Notes: generated by a model from the sequence alone, not told the origin. 64,000 nt of DNA from Snodgrassella gandavensis (GCF_914768025.1 NZ_CAJZCE010000002.1:124001-188000); one strand, 5' to 3'. Positions 9,134-18,950 are shown, counted from the first letter of the stretch. Translations and numbers: made by a program.

Positions 9134-10204
9134 ATGAATGAACAAGCAGCACCAATGCCGGAATTTGCTCTCCGTTTAGTCAAATGGCAGCGGCAGTATG
9201 GCCGGCATGGTTTGCCGTGGCAGACGCGCGAGCCGTATCTGGTATGGCTGTCGGAAATTATGTTGCAGCAAACACAGGTAGCGACAGTACTGGATTATTA
9301 TCCGCGGTTTGTGGCTACTTTTCCAGACGTGCAGGCACTGGCGGCTGCCGATGAAGATGAGATACTGGGCTTATGGCAGGGACTGGGCTATTACAGCCGT
9401 GCGCGGAATCTGCATAAAGCGGCTAAACAGGTGGTAACCGAGTTTGCCGGTAGGTTTCCACGTAGCCGGATTGAGCTGCAAACGCTGTGCGGGGTAGGGC
9501 GCAGTACTGCGGCGGCAATTGCCGCATTCTGTTTTGATGCACGCGAAACCATTCTGGATGGCAATGTGAAACGTGTGTTGTGCCGGTTGCTGGTACTGGA
9601 CGGTGATATTGCTAATAAAAAATTTGAAGAGAAGCTCTGGTGTACTGCCGAAGCTTTGTTGCCGCAGGATGCTGCCGATATGCCAGCCTATATTCAGGGA
9701 TTGATGGACTTGGGCGCTACGGTATGCAAGCGCAGCAAGCCGGTATGTTGTGTATGCCCTATGAATGATATGTGTCTGGCGCGGGCGCAAGACCGTATTG
9801 CTGAATTACCACGCAAGAAAACTGCGGTAATGGTAAAAAATCTGTCGCTATACTGGCTGGTATTGCGTAATCGCGATGGAGCGGTATTCTTACATAAGCG
9901 CCCAGCCAAAGGTATTTGGGGTGGTTTGTGGTGTGTGCCCTGTGTGGATAGTCTGGCTGCTCTGTATGAGCTAGCGGCACAATTTGGCCTTGCTGCTGAA
10001 GATTTGAACGAAGGCGCTGAAATCAGCCATCGTTTAACCCACCGCCATTTATTTATGGTGCCATTTACGGCACAGGCAGGCGGGCAGCCGATAGAATCTA
10101 CGGCAGTAGCTGGTGAATGGGTGTCACCTGATAATCTGGCAGCATATGGTATTCCTAAACCATTACATGATTATCTGAATGCTGTACAAAGCAGTCTGTT
10201 TTAA
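9134..10204 (+). CDS. mutY: A/G-specific adenine glycosylase MutY
   Basis: A 356-residue MutY, which removes adenine mispaired with 8-oxoguanine or guanine. The N-terminal helix-hairpin-helix glycosylase domain has WLSEIMLQQTQV (catalytic Glu) and DGNVKRVLCR (catalytic Asp). The [4Fe-4S] cluster ligands follow the expected spacing Cys-x6-Cys-x2-Cys-x5-Cys in the segment starting CKRSKPVCCVC. The C-terminal NUDIX-like domain (about 235-350) that recognises 8-oxoguanine is present. The hairpin reads LCGVGRSTAAAI, with Cys where Pro is usual. It stands alone, without the yggX partner often found next to mutY. Confidence 0.95.
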   Translation: MNEQAAPMPEFALRLVKWQRQYGRHGLPWQTREPYLVWLSEIMLQQTQVATVLDYYPRFVATFPDVQALAAADEDEILGLWQGLGYYSRARNLHKAAKQVVTEFAGRFPRSRIELQTLCGVGRSTAAAIAAFCFDARETILDGNVKRVLCRLLVLDGDIANKKFEEKLWCTAEALLPQDAADMPAYIQGLMDLGATVCKRSKPVCCVCPMNDMCLARAQDRIAELPRKKTAVMVKNLSLYWLVLRNRDGAVFLHKRPAKGIWGGLWCVPCVDSLAALYELAAQFGLAAEDLNEGAEISHRLTHRHLFMVPFTAQAGGQPIESTAVAGEWVSPDNLAAYGIPKPLHDYLNAVQSSLF

Positions 10205-10303
10205 TTCAATGGCATAATTATTATTTATGCTTGTAAAGCACGCTTATTTTTAATTTTGTCTGATTTATGTGAATAAATCGCAGTGAATATTGTTTTTTAC
10301 TCT

Positions 10304-10349
10304 GTTTAGGGTAAATTTAATTGACGCTATCATTATTGTCACGTATAAA
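10304..10349 (+). promoter_or_regulatory. Promoter of mgtA
   Basis: TTGACG (10321-10326), a 17-bp spacer and TATAAA (10344-10349) form a good sigma-70 promoter. Directly upstream, TGTTTA-N5-AATTTA (10303-10319) resembles a PhoP box, though the second half fits poorly. A start near 10356 gives a leader of about 250 nt before mgtA, similar in scale to the long regulated mgtA leaders of enterobacteria. Confidence 0.55.
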
Positions 10350-10433
10350 CGCTATCTTGCTGAAATGTGGCTGTCTTTTTGCTATTTCACGTTATATGGA
10401 TAAAAGCGGAAAACAGGAATTTCAGTACAGGTG

Positions 10434-10606
10434 AGCTAAATGCTGTGCATTGAGCTTCTAACTATTTAACCGGGAATAAAACAATGGAAGAAGATTCGAG
10501 TCGACCGTTTATTTTATTAATACTACAACTGCAACTAGGCCGTTGATGTTTCCGGGTTAACAGTATCTGCCGACCGGGAAACAGCATGGTCGGTGAGGTA
10601 CTGTTT
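10434..10606 (+). promoter_or_regulatory. Structured leader of mgtA with upstream ORF
   Basis: The leader holds a hairpin with AGCTAAATGC (10434-10443) against GCATTGAGCT (10447-10456), one mismatch. The arms TTAACCGGGA (10466-10475) and TCCGGGTTAA (10551-10560) can enclose the upstream ORF, pairing all but one base. A last hairpin CCGACC/GGTCGG, at about 10571-10594, sits just before the mgtA ribosome-binding site. TCGACC (10501-10506), inside the upstream ORF, could compete for the same GGTCG arm. This architecture resembles the Mg2+-sensing leaders of enterobacterial mgtA; that it switches is inference. Confidence 0.5.
10484..10546 (+). CDS. Possible mgtL-like leader peptide
   Basis: A 20-codon ORF starting ATG GAA GAA GAT encodes a peptide that begins MEEDSSRP and ends QLGR. 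It lies in the leader of mgtA. The Salmonella/E. coli mgtL leader peptide also starts with an acidic, proline-containing run (MEPDPTP), which destabilises the ribosome when Mg2+ is low and so turns on mgtA. The parallel in position and N-terminal composition is direct; homology and function are not established. CGGGAATAAAACA just upstream is a poor ribosome-binding site. Confidence 0.4.
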   Translation: MEEDSSRPFILLILQLQLGR

Positions 10607-13300
10607 ATGAAAAAACTAAAAAAAATCATTTCTCAACCAGTAGTAATCAAGGCTGTGCTGGAGTCTCGCAACAGCCTTGACGGCACACTGTCCAAATTAC
10701 AGACCAGTCTGAGTGGTCTGACCGAGCACGATGTTAAAGAGCGGCTAGCCAGTTTTGGCAGCAATGATGTGGTGCACGATAAAGCGCCGTCTGCATGGCT
10801 GCAATTGTTGCTGGCGTTTAAGAATCCTTTTATTTTTGTGTTACTGGCGCTGGCCTTGGTAAGCTTTTTTACCGATTATCTAATTCCTTTGCGCAGTGGT
10901 GAAGAAACCAGCGTGAGTGGAATTAGCATTATTCTGGTGATGGTTCTGCTTAGTGGTTTGCTCAGTTTCTGGCAGGAATATCGTTCCAATAAGGCGGCTC
11001 AGGCGCTGAAGTCAATGATTAGCACCACTGCTACGGTGTTGCGTCGCAGCCATCATGATATCAGTGCCGAGCAGCTTGAAGTACCGATTAAGGAAGTGGT
11101 ACCGGGTGATATTATTTTGCTGTCTGCCGGTGATATGGTTCCGGCTGATGTGCGTCTAATTGAATCACGCGATTTGTTTATCAGTCAGGCGGTACTGACT
11201 GGTGAATCCATTCCGGTAGAAAAATCTGATACTGTTGGTATGAGTGGAAATACGGCTGCTCAACAGCAGCAACCGTCATCAGCCAATCCGCTGGATGCAG
11301 AAAATATCTGCTTTATGGGTACCAATATTGTGAGCGGTACGGCTAAAGCAGTGGTGGTGGCTACGGGCAGTGATACTTATTTTGGTTCGCTGGCCAAATC
11401 GATTGTTGGTACACGCAGCCAGACTGCTTTTGACCGTGGTGTAAACAGTGTCAGCCATCTGTTGATTCGCTTTATGCTGATTCTGGTGCCAGTGGTGTTG
11501 CTGATTAATGGTTTTACCAAAGGTGACTGGGGTGATGCTGCTTTGTTTGCTCTGGCTGTAGCGGTAGGGCTGACACCGGAAATGCTGCCGATGATTGTAA
11601 GCGCTAATCTGGCCAAGGGCGCAATGGCGATGGCGCGGCGTAAGGTGGTGGTAAAACGCCTGAGTGCTATCCAGAATTTTGGTTCCATGGATGTGTTGTG
11701 TACCGATAAAACCGGCACATTAACGCAGGATAAAATTATTCTGGAGCATTACACTGATATCAATGGCAATAATGATAGTGAAGTTTTGCAGTTGGCATGG
11801 CTGAACAGCTCCTATCAGAGTGGTATGAAAAACCTGATGGACAAGGCGATTGTGCGCTTTGCTCAGGAACCAGAAAACAGTGCTGTTATCAATGATGGTG
11901 GTTATCGCAAGATAGATGAGCTGCCATTTGATTTTATACGCCGGCGTTTATCTGTCGTGCTGCGGGATGAAGAACAGCGCCATGTGCTGATTTGTAAAGG
12001 TGCTGTTGAGGAAATGCTGTCAATTTCCAGTTGCGTGTATGAACAGGGTGAATATCTGCCACTGGATACAGCACGGCGTGAGCAGTTGCTGGCACTGGCT
12101 GAAAGTTACAATAAGGAAGGTTTCCGTGTACTGGCGATTGGTAAAAAGTATATTGCTCCGGAAGCACAGAAAGCACAGTATGCGGTGGCGGACGAAACTG
12201 AACTGACTTTGTTTGGCTTTCTGACTTTCCTTGATCCACCGAAAGACAGCGCAGCCCAAGCCATTGCTGCATTGAGTGAAAATGGTGTGGCTGTGAAAGT
12301 GCTGACCGGTGATAATGCTATTGTGACGCGCAAAATCTGTCATGAAGTAGGTATCGAAGCCGGACAGCCTTTACTGGGCAATGATATCGAAGGATTGAGT
12401 GATGAGGCGCTGAAACCATTACTGGAACAGCACACTGTATTTGCCAAGCTAACACCATTGCAGAAATCGCGCATTATCCGCTTGTTGCAAGAAAATGGGC
12501 ATACAGTGGGTTTTCTGGGTGATGGTATTAACGATGCTCCTGCTTTGCGCGATGCCGATGTTGGTATTTCTGTAGATACGGCCACTGATATTGCCAAGGA
12601 ATCTGCCGATATCATTCTGCTGGAAAAGAGCCTGATGGTGCTGGAAGAGGGGGTAATCAAAGGGCGTGAAACTTTTGGTAATATTATTAAGTATCTGAAT
12701 ATGACGGCCAGCTCTAATTTTGGCAATGTATTTTCAGTATTGTTTGCCAGTGCCTTTTTGCCATTTTTGCCCATGCTGGCGATTCAGTTGCTGATTCAGA
12801 ATCTGTTGTATGATTTTTCCCAGTTGTCACTACCTTGGGATAAGATGGATGAGGAATTTTTGCGTAAACCACGCAAATGGGATGTTTCCAATATCAGCCG
12901 TTTTATGCTGTTTATCGGCCCGATTTCCTCTATTTTTGATATCAGTACTTTTGCGCTGATGTGGTTTGTATTTCATGCCAATGCACCAGAAGTGCAGAAT
13001 CTGTTTCATTCCGGCTGGTTTGTGGAAGGATTGCTGTCACAAACGCTGGTGGTGCATATGCTACGTACGCGCAAAATTCCGTTTGTACAAAGCACCGCTG
13101 CTTTACCAGTATTATTGATGACAGGGTTGATTATGGTAATCGGAATTTGTGTTCCGTTTTCACCGATAAGCAACTGGATTGGCCTGACTGCATTACCATG
13201 GCAATATTTCCCATGGCTGGTACTCACGCTGGGCAGCTACTGCGTTGTTACTCAGATAGTGAAACGCTGGTACATTCGCCGTTTTGGACAATGGTTCTAA
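10607..13300 (+). CDS. mgtA: Mg2+-importing P-type ATPase MgtA
   Basis: An 898-residue P3B-type ATPase, the same length as E. coli MgtA. It contains the actuator motif LTGESIPVEKS, the phosphorylation motif CTDKTGTLTQDKI, the hinge motif GDGINDAPALRDADVGI and about ten membrane segments in two groups. It imports Mg2+ through the inner membrane at low external Mg2+. I chose the ATG at 10607, preceded by GTGAGGT, over the in-frame ATG at 10586, which would place seven extra residues inside the leader hairpin. Expression is probably governed by the long leader upstream. A strong terminator follows. Confidence 0.95.
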   Translation: MKKLKKIISQPVVIKAVLESRNSLDGTLSKLQTSLSGLTEHDVKERLASFGSNDVVHDKAPSAWLQLLLAFKNPFIFVLLALALVSFFTDYLIPLRSGEETSVSGISIILVMVLLSGLLSFWQEYRSNKAAQALKSMISTTATVLRRSHHDISAEQLEVPIKEVVPGDIILLSAGDMVPADVRLIESRDLFISQAVLTGESIPVEKSDTVGMSGNTAAQQQQPSSANPLDAENICFMGTNIVSGTAKAVVVATGSDTYFGSLAKSIVGTRSQTAFDRGVNSVSHLLIRFMLILVPVVLLINGFTKGDWGDAALFALAVAVGLTPEMLPMIVSANLAKGAMAMARRKVVVKRLSAIQNFGSMDVLCTDKTGTLTQDKIILEHYTDINGNNDSEVLQLAWLNSSYQSGMKNLMDKAIVRFAQEPENSAVINDGGYRKIDELPFDFIRRRLSVVLRDEEQRHVLICKGAVEEMLSISSCVYEQGEYLPLDTARREQLLALAESYNKEGFRVLAIGKKYIAPEAQKAQYAVADETELTLFGFLTFLDPPKDSAAQAIAALSENGVAVKVLTGDNAIVTRKICHEVGIEAGQPLLGNDIEGLSDEALKPLLEQHTVFAKLTPLQKSRIIRLLQENGHTVGFLGDGINDAPALRDADVGISVDTATDIAKESADIILLEKSLMVLEEGVIKGRETFGNIIKYLNMTASSNFGNVFSVLFASAFLPFLPMLAIQLLIQNLLYDFSQLSLPWDKMDEEFLRKPRKWDVSNISRFMLFIGPISSIFDISTFALMWFVFHANAPEVQNLFHSGWFVEGLLSQTLVVHMLRTRKIPFVQSTAALPVLLMTGLIMVIGICVPFSPISNWIGLTALPWQYFPWLVLTLGSYCVVTQIVKRWYIRRFGQWF

Positions 13301-13314
13301 GCATTAAATAGCAA

Positions 13315-13346
13315 AAAGAGCGAGTTAAATACTCGCTCTTTTTTTG
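13315..13346 (+). terminator. Rho-independent terminator of mgtA
   Basis: AAAGAGCGAGT and ACTCGCTCTTT form an 11-bp stem around TAAAT, followed by a run of T. Confidence 0.9.
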
Positions 13347-13476
13347 TTATCATCTATTTGTGGTGATTTATCAGGTAAATTGCATTACCTTTGGTTAGTC
13401 ATACTTTGCCGAGTTGTTTAATATCTACTAATTTTTCTATATTTAAATTAATCATGAGTAAATAGACGGAGGTTAA

Positions 13477-13725
13477 ATGGCATTTAATGCAACTGAAAAA
13501 GCAGCGTTGTTGACGGTAAAAGGGGTTGGGGAAAAAGTGATTTTGCGTTTGGAGCAAATGGGCATTGATTCATTGGCAAAACTGGCACAGGCAAATCCGC
13601 AGGATATTACTGAGCAGGCAGCCAGTCTGGTTGGCAGCAGTTGCTGGAAAAATAGCCCACAAGCCAAAACTGCTATCAGTATGGCAGTAGATTTTGCTCG
13701 CAGGAGTATTGAAAACCAGTCCTGA
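13477..13725 (+). CDS. Small helix-hairpin-helix protein
   Basis: An 82-residue protein with the helix-hairpin-helix pattern LLTVKGVGEKVILRLEQMGIDSLAKLA near the N terminus, like the Cdd1/pathogenicity-locus and related small DNA-binding families. The C-terminal half (SLVGSSCWKNSPQAKTAISMAVDFARRS) is conserved in look among small betaproteobacterial proteins I recall. A good ribosome-binding site (GGAGG) precedes the ATG. Nonspecific DNA binding is plausible from the motif; no role can be assigned. Confidence 0.75.
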   Translation: MAFNATEKAALLTVKGVGEKVILRLEQMGIDSLAKLAQANPQDITEQAASLVGSSCWKNSPQAKTAISMAVDFARRSIENQS

Positions 13726-14044
13726 AAATTTATGGGTAAATCAGCATAAATGATTTTGGTGACTATGGTCTGACTTGCTGGCAGAAAGCGGGATATGCGG
13801 TTTTAGTATTGCAAAATAATTATCTCTTTTCAAACTGGTGAAATGAAATGAGTTATGTATTTACACTTAATGGCAATTGATTATACTGATAATAAAGCGG
13901 TGCATGATTTTGTTAAATAACGCTATAATGTGAATAACCTTTATCTTGGCCATGTTTAATAAATTGCTCAGATAAAAATGACTTTTAGCGCGCTCTTTCA
14001 AGAACAGCTTATTGGTGTTGAAAAACCTAAGACTGAGAACAGAT
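13726..14044 (+). other. Intergenic region upstream of maeB
   Basis: No gene is supported. The stretch is AT-rich, with a TATAAT at 13924-13929 that could be a -10 element for maeB but lacks a good -35 at proper spacing. Confidence 0.35.
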
Positions 14045-16315
14045 ATGGATGAATTAATCAAAGAAGCAGCATTACATTTTCACGAAGAACCCCGTCCCGG
14101 TAAAATTCAGGTTACGCCAACCAAACCACTGGCTACTCAATATGATTTGTCATTGGCCTATTCACCGGGTGTGGCTGCGCCATGTATGGAAATCCACCGT
14201 GACCCTCTAAATGCATACAAATATACAGCACGTGGTAATTTGGTTGCGGTGATTTCGAATGGTACGGCGGTGCTGGGGCTGGGCAATATTGGTGCACTGG
14301 CCGGTAAGCCGGTAATGGAAGGCAAGGGGGTACTGTTCAAGAAATTTGGCGGTATTGATGTATTTGATATTGAGGTTAATGAAACTGATCCGGATAAGCT
14401 GGTAGATATTATTGCTTCGCTGGAACCGACATTTGGTGGTATTAACCTTGAAGACATTAAAGCCCCTGAATGTTTCTATATTGAGAAAAAACTGCGCGAG
14501 CGCTGCAATATTCCTGTATTCCATGACGACCAGCATGGTACGGCAATTATTACTGCCGCTGCGATTAAAAATGGTCTTGAAGTTGTCGGTAAAGACATTG
14601 GTGAGGTTAAGCTGGTGTGCTCTGGCGCAGGTGCAGCGGCAATTGCCTGTCTGGAACTTCTGGTTGCGCTGGGTATGAAGCGTGAAAATATCACTGTGTG
14701 CGATTCCAAAGGTGTGATTTATCAGAATCGCGAAGCAAACATGGTGGAATCGAAAAAACTCTTTGCCATTGCGGATAATGGTCAGCGTAATCTTGCTGAT
14801 GCTGTTCATGGCAAAGATATTTTCCTGGGCTTGTCTGGTCCGAATGTATTGAGCGTAGATATGCTTAAAACCATGGCCAAAGACCCGATTATTCTGGCCA
14901 TGGCCAACCCGACACCGGAAATCTGGCCGCCGGAAGCCAAAGCTGCCCGACCAGATGCAGTAATCGGTACTGGTCGTTCTGATTTCCCGAATCAGGTAAA
15001 TAATGTATTGTGCTTCCCGTTTATTTTCCGCGGCGCGCTGGATGTTGGTGCCACCACCATTAATGAACAGATGAAGCTGGCCTGTGTGCATGCTATTGCT
15101 GAACTGGCCAAGGCCGAGCTGAGTGATGAAGTATCTGCTGCTTATGGCAATGCCGAGCTGTCTTTTGGACGTGAATATCTGATTCCGAAGCCATTTGACC
15201 CTCGTCTGATCGCAGTGGTGGCTCCCGCTGTGGCTAAAGCCGCTATGGATTCTGGTGTGGCTACCCGTCCGATTGACGACATGGATGCTTATGTAGAAAA
15301 ACTGAGTCAGTTTGTCTATAAGTCTAGCCTGTTTATGAAACCGGTATTTTCTCAGGCTAAGAAAGAGCTTAAACGTGTGGTGTTATGTGAGGGTGAAGAT
15401 GAGCGTGTTCTGCATGCTACCCAGCACATTGTTAACCACAAACTGGCTTTCCCGATTCTTATTGGCCGCCCAGCAGTAATCGAAGCGCGTTCGAAACAAC
15501 TGGGGCTGACTATTCAGCCGGGCAAAGATTTTGAAATTGTTAATAATCAGGATGATCCACGTTTCCGTGAGTACTGGCAGGCTTATTATCAGTTGCGTAA
15601 ACGCCATGGTGTAACTGAGGAAATGGCACGCCGCCGCATGATCAGCAACTCTACTCTGATTGGTGCTATGCTGGTACGCATGGGCAGTGCAGATGCGCTG
15701 CTATGTGGTACAGTAGGCCGCTTCCATGACCATTTCAATATTCTGGAAGAAGTTATTGGTTATAACAATCCTGAGCACAATGCTTGTGCGATGAATGCTT
15801 TAATTATGACTTCAGGCAATATGTTCATTGCGGATACTTATGTTAATCCAGAACCAACTGCCGAGCAGATTGCTGCTAATACACTGATGTGTGTTAAAGA
15901 AATGAAACGCTTCGGTATTGAGCCTAAAGTAGCCTTATTGTCCAATTCCAACTTTGGTTCACTGAATCAGCCAAGCAGCAGTAAAATGCAGGAAGCACTG
16001 GCTTTGATTAAAGAGGCCGATCCTGAGTTGAATGTTGATGGTGAAATGCAGGGTGATCTGGCTCTGGATGAAAAATTGCGTCAGAAACTGATGCCAGACT
16101 GCGAGCTTAAGGGTGCGGCTAATCTGTTGGTAATGCCAAATGTTGAAGCTGCCAATATTAGTTACAATCTGTTGCGGACTTCATCTAATGGCGTCACTAT
16201 TGGCCCGATTCTGATGGGTATGAATGAATCTGTGCACATTGTTACGCCAATGGCTTCTGTACGCCGTATTGTCAATATGGTGGCTTTGGCAGCAGTAGAT
16301 GCACAGCGTAAATAA
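14045..16315 (+). CDS. maeB: NADP-dependent malic enzyme with phosphotransacetylase-like domain
   Basis: A 756-residue protein. Residues about 1-420 are malic enzyme: YSPGVAAPC, the metal site [10 protein letters not shown], the dinucleotide-binding segment [15 protein letters not shown], and [11 protein letters not shown]. The C-terminal third (from about 425, [21 protein letters not shown]) is the phosphotransacetylase-like regulatory domain typical of MaeB. It oxidatively decarboxylates malate to pyruvate and makes NADPH; acetyl-CoA commonly inhibits it through the C-terminal domain. The ATG at 14045 matches the usual [13 protein letters not shown] start; the frame remains open 11 codons upstream to a TTG. 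Confidence 0.95.
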   Translation: MDELIKEAALHFHEEPRPGKIQVTPTKPLATQYDLSLAYSPGVAAPCMEIHRDPLNAYKYTARGNLVAVISNGTAVLGLGNIGALAGKPVMEGKGVLFKKFGGIDVFDIEVNETDPDKLVDIIASLEPTFGGINLEDIKAPECFYIEKKLRERCNIPVFHDDQHGTAIITAAAIKNGLEVVGKDIGEVKLVCSGAGAAAIACLELLVALGMKRENITVCDSKGVIYQNREANMVESKKLFAIADNGQRNLADAVHGKDIFLGLSGPNVLSVDMLKTMAKDPIILAMANPTPEIWPPEAKAARPDAVIGTGRSDFPNQVNNVLCFPFIFRGALDVGATTINEQMKLACVHAIAELAKAELSDEVSAAYGNAELSFGREYLIPKPFDPRLIAVVAPAVAKAAMDSGVATRPIDDMDAYVEKLSQFVYKSSLFMKPVFSQAKKELKRVVLCEGEDERVLHATQHIVNHKLAFPILIGRPAVIEARSKQLGLTIQPGKDFEIVNNQDDPRFREYWQAYYQLRKRHGVTEEMARRRMISNSTLIGAMLVRMGSADALLCGTVGRFHDHFNILEEVIGYNNPEHNACAMNALIMTSGNMFIADTYVNPEPTAEQIAANTLMCVKEMKRFGIEPKVALLSNSNFGSLNQPSSSKMQEALALIKEADPELNVDGEMQGDLALDEKLRQKLMPDCELKGAANLLVMPNVEAANISYNLLRTSSNGVTIGPILMGMNESVHIVTPMASVRRIVNMVALAAVDAQRK

Positions 16316-16338
16316 TCGCTGAGTTTGTTGTAAAATCA

Positions 16339-16376
16339 AGCAGGCTGTCTGTATTTTTTCAGACAGCCTGCTTTTG
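16339..16376 (+). terminator. Terminator of maeB carrying an inverted DUS-like sequence
   Basis: AGCAGGCTGTCTG (16339-16351) pairs with CAGACAGCCTGCT (16360-16372), followed by TTTTG. The second arm read on the minus strand (16369-16358) is AGGCTGTCTGAA, one base away from known Neisseriaceae uptake sequences. Confidence 0.88.
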
Positions 16377-16397
16377 TATTAATTAGGGAGATACACT

Positions 16398-16901
16398 ATG
16401 GCTAATGTGCCACCCCAGACAGCGCCCAATTACATTACTCCTGCTGGTCATCAGGCTTTGCAGGATGAACTTTATCAACTGGTTCATAAGGAGCGGCCGG
16501 AAATAGTGAATGTGGTGAACTGGGCCGCCGGGAATGGCGACCGCAGTGAAAATGGTGATTATCTGTATGGTAAGCGTAGGTTGCGTGAAATCGACCGCCG
16601 GATTCGTTTTTTAACCAAACGGTTGGAAGCTGCGCAGGTGATTGACCCGGAGACCCGCGAAGCCAGTGATCAGGTGTTTTTTAGTGCGACGGTAACCATT
16701 TTGCGTGGAAACGGGCAGGAGCAGACTGTGCGTATTGTGGGTACAGATGAGATTGATACTGCTCGGAATAAAATTTCATGGGTATCACCGTTAGCGCGTA
16801 CTTTGCTGAAAGCACATGAGGGTGATGAAGTACGTTTGCATGGTCCTGATGGTGTGGAAAATATTGAAATACTGGCAGTAGAGTATGTTCGCATTGATTA
16901 A
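16398..16901 (+). CDS. greB: Transcription elongation factor GreB
   Basis: A 167-residue Gre factor. The N-terminal coiled coil (about 15-85) includes ITPAGHQALQDELYQLVHKERPE and the acidic tip GDRSENGDYLYGKRRLREIDRRI, whose Asp and Glu activate RNA cleavage in stalled RNA polymerase. The C-terminal FKBP-like domain ends in HGPDGVENIEILAVEYVRID. The YGKRRLREIDRRIRFLTKRLE segment favours GreB over GreA. A good ribosome-binding site (AGGGAG) precedes the ATG. Confidence 0.93.
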   Translation: MANVPPQTAPNYITPAGHQALQDELYQLVHKERPEIVNVVNWAAGNGDRSENGDYLYGKRRLREIDRRIRFLTKRLEAAQVIDPETREASDQVFFSATVTILRGNGQEQTVRIVGTDEIDTARNKISWVSPLARTLLKAHEGDEVRLHGPDGVENIEILAVEYVRID

Positions 16902-17119
16902 TTTGCTCTTAATCATGCATAATGTTAAATCTAGTTAGTAATTTTGCTTTTATATGGCATTTATAGTCTGAGCTAGTGCGGTAAAGCGTGTATGTTTTCA
17001 GATAATGTTGGTATTAAGCAATGATGGTGTAAGTATTGCAGGGTTTATTATTAATTGTTACCGCAGTATGTCCATGTTTGATGATGCTGCCGGATTTTTT
17101 CTTACAACTGCGTTAAAAC

Positions 17120-18031
17120 ATGAATCCAAAACTTGAACCGATTTTCAAACAGCTCAATGCTCTGATTCTGGGTAAGCAGCAATTATTGATACAGATTGTT
17201 ACCTGTGTGCTGGCACGCGGGCATATTCTGCTTGAAGATGTGCCGGGTGTTGGCAAAACTACACTGGCTCATGCACTGGCCGTCGTATTGGGATTAAATT
17301 ATCAGCGCGTACAGTTTACTAACGATATGCTGCCGGCTGATTTGCTTGGTGTAAGTGTTTTTCAGCCGAAAACCAGTGAATTTATCTTTCATCAGGGGCC
17401 GGTTTTTAATTCTTTTTTACTTGCAGATGAAATTAACCGTGCTTCACCCAAGCTGCAATCGGCTTTATTGGAAGCCATGGAAGAAGGACAGGTATCTGTA
17501 GATGGTAAAACCTATGCACTGCCAAAGCCGTTTCTGGTAGTTGCCACCCAGAATCCAACTGAACAGCTAGGTACATATCCTTTACCTGAATCGCAGCTAG
17601 ACCGTTTTATGATGTGTCTGAGTATTGGCTATCCGGCAGAAAAGGAAGAAAAGCAGCTCTATCTTTCAGGCGGCCGGCGCCAGTTTGTACCGCGTCTTAA
17701 GGCTGTGTGCAATGGAGAAATATTGCAGCAGTGGCAGGCGGAGGTAACTAAAGTTAATTTATCTGCGGCGGCGGCAGATTATGTTTACCGTCTGGTAGCG
17801 GCCACGCGGACACCGGGTACGTTTGCTGTTGGCCTCAGCCCGCGTGCCGGACTGGCAGTCGTGCAGGCAGCCAAAGCTTATGCCTGGGTGCATGGGCGGG
17901 CACATGTGCTACCGGAAGATGTGAAGGCAGTATGGGTAGCAGTGGCTGCGCACCGACTGCACCCATTACAAAGTCAATCCAGAAGCAGTACGCTGCTCGC
18001 CGGGATGCTGGATTATGTCGCAGTGGTCTGA
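17120..18031 (+). CDS. MoxR-family AAA+ ATPase
   Basis: A 303-residue MoxR ATPase with Walker A LEDVPGVGKTTLAHALA, Walker B FLLADEINRASPKLQSALLEAMEEGQV and the sensor segment FLVVATQNPTEQLGTYPLPESQLDRF. MoxR proteins act as chaperones that mature or insert metal cofactors or assemble complexes. It is the first gene of a tight operon and overlaps the DUF58 gene by 17 bp. The MoxR-DUF58-transglutaminase arrangement is widespread; the client of this operon is not known. Confidence 0.93.
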   Translation: MNPKLEPIFKQLNALILGKQQLLIQIVTCVLARGHILLEDVPGVGKTTLAHALAVVLGLNYQRVQFTNDMLPADLLGVSVFQPKTSEFIFHQGPVFNSFLLADEINRASPKLQSALLEAMEEGQVSVDGKTYALPKPFLVVATQNPTEQLGTYPLPESQLDRFMMCLSIGYPAEKEEKQLYLSGGRRQFVPRLKAVCNGEILQQWQAEVTKVNLSAAAADYVYRLVAATRTPGTFAVGLSPRAGLAVVQAAKAYAWVHGRAHVLPEDVKAVWVAVAAHRLHPLQSQSRSSTLLAGMLDYVAVV

Positions 18032-18950
18032 GGTACCGGCACCTACGCTCATTGACGGGCATACTGCCTTGCGTGCCCGTAATGTACGCATTAATCTGAC
18101 GCGCATGGGCTGGGGACTGGCTTTTGCCTGTATTCTGCTGTGGATTATGGCGGTTAATTATCAGGTAAATGTAGCCTATGCGCTGGTATTCTGGCTACTG
18201 GGTATATTGCTGTTTGGTGCGCTTGCGGGTATACGTCAGCTTACCGGACTGGTACTGGCTATTGTGCCACAGCAGGAATACTTTGCCGGTAAAGATTGTG
18301 TGTTGACTTTACGTGCCTGTGATAGCTGTAAACGTACGCGCTGGTTGTGGCTGCAAACAGCACAGGAGATAACCGGTACCGCCAGTGACTGGCAGTTGTG
18401 GACGATTACACCTGAAAATACTGATTTTATCTGGACATTACCACCACAGCGACGCGGGATTCTGCCCACGCTGATGCTGGCTGGTGCCAGTATGGCACCG
18501 TTTGGATTGCTGATGATTAAAACACATTGGGAATTTACTGATGAGATTGTGATTTTCCCTGAACCTGTTGAGCATAATATTCCAACGACAAGAGGCAGTG
18601 GCGATGAGCAGAGTACACAAATCAGTTTGAGCGGTCAGGATCCAGCATATCTACTGCCACATCAGAATACCACTTCACCGCGGCAGATTGCATGGAAGCA
18701 CTATGCCAAAACAGGTGATTTACTGGATAAGTACTTTGAGCAGGGTGGTACGCAGGTGCAGCCACTACTGATTTCCTATCGTGATTATCCGCAGGGTACC
18801 AGTCTGGAACAGATGGCCAGTATGATGTGTTATCGTGTTCTGGCAGCTGATGCCAGTGGGGAAAAATATATACTGGAATTACCGCGGCAGCGCTATGAGG
18901 CCGCTACTGCACAACGGACACAATGTCTGAATGCTTTGGGTAGATGGTGA
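18015..18950 (+). CDS. DUF58 membrane protein
   Basis: A 311-residue protein with two adjacent N-terminal membrane segments (about 34-80) and a soluble DUF58 part, including a divergent VWA-like region (about 195-310: EQSTQISLSGQDPAYLLPHQ...RQIAWKHYAKTGDLLDKYFEQGG). It lies in the operon with MoxR (17-bp overlap upstream) and the transglutaminase-like protein (overlapping by a few bases downstream). DUF58 proteins are the usual membrane partners of MoxR ATPases. Confidence 0.88.
   Translation: MSQWSEVPAPTLIDGHTALRARNVRINLTRMGWGLAFACILLWIMAVNYQVNVAYALVFWLLGILLFGALAGIRQLTGLVLAIVPQQEYFAGKDCVLTLRACDSCKRTRWLWLQTAQEITGTASDWQLWTITPENTDFIWTLPPQRRGILPTLMLAGASMAPFGLLMIKTHWEFTDEIVIFPEPVEHNIPTTRGSGDEQSTQISLSGQDPAYLLPHQNTTSPRQIAWKHYAKTGDLLDKYFEQGGTQVQPLLISYRDYPQGTSLEQMASMMCYRVLAADASGEKYILELPRQRYEAATAQRTQCLNALGRW

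Noticed and set aside
10303-10319. PhoP-box-like TGTTTA-N5-AATTTA before mgtA
   Set aside because: The second half-site fits only four of six bases and the location relative to the -10 is not that of classic PhoP promoters; mentioned only with the promoter.
14207-15091. Long minus-strand frame (294 codons) opposite maeB
   Set aside because: It is a shadow of the maeB frame; the protein has no coherent domain and maeB is unmistakable.
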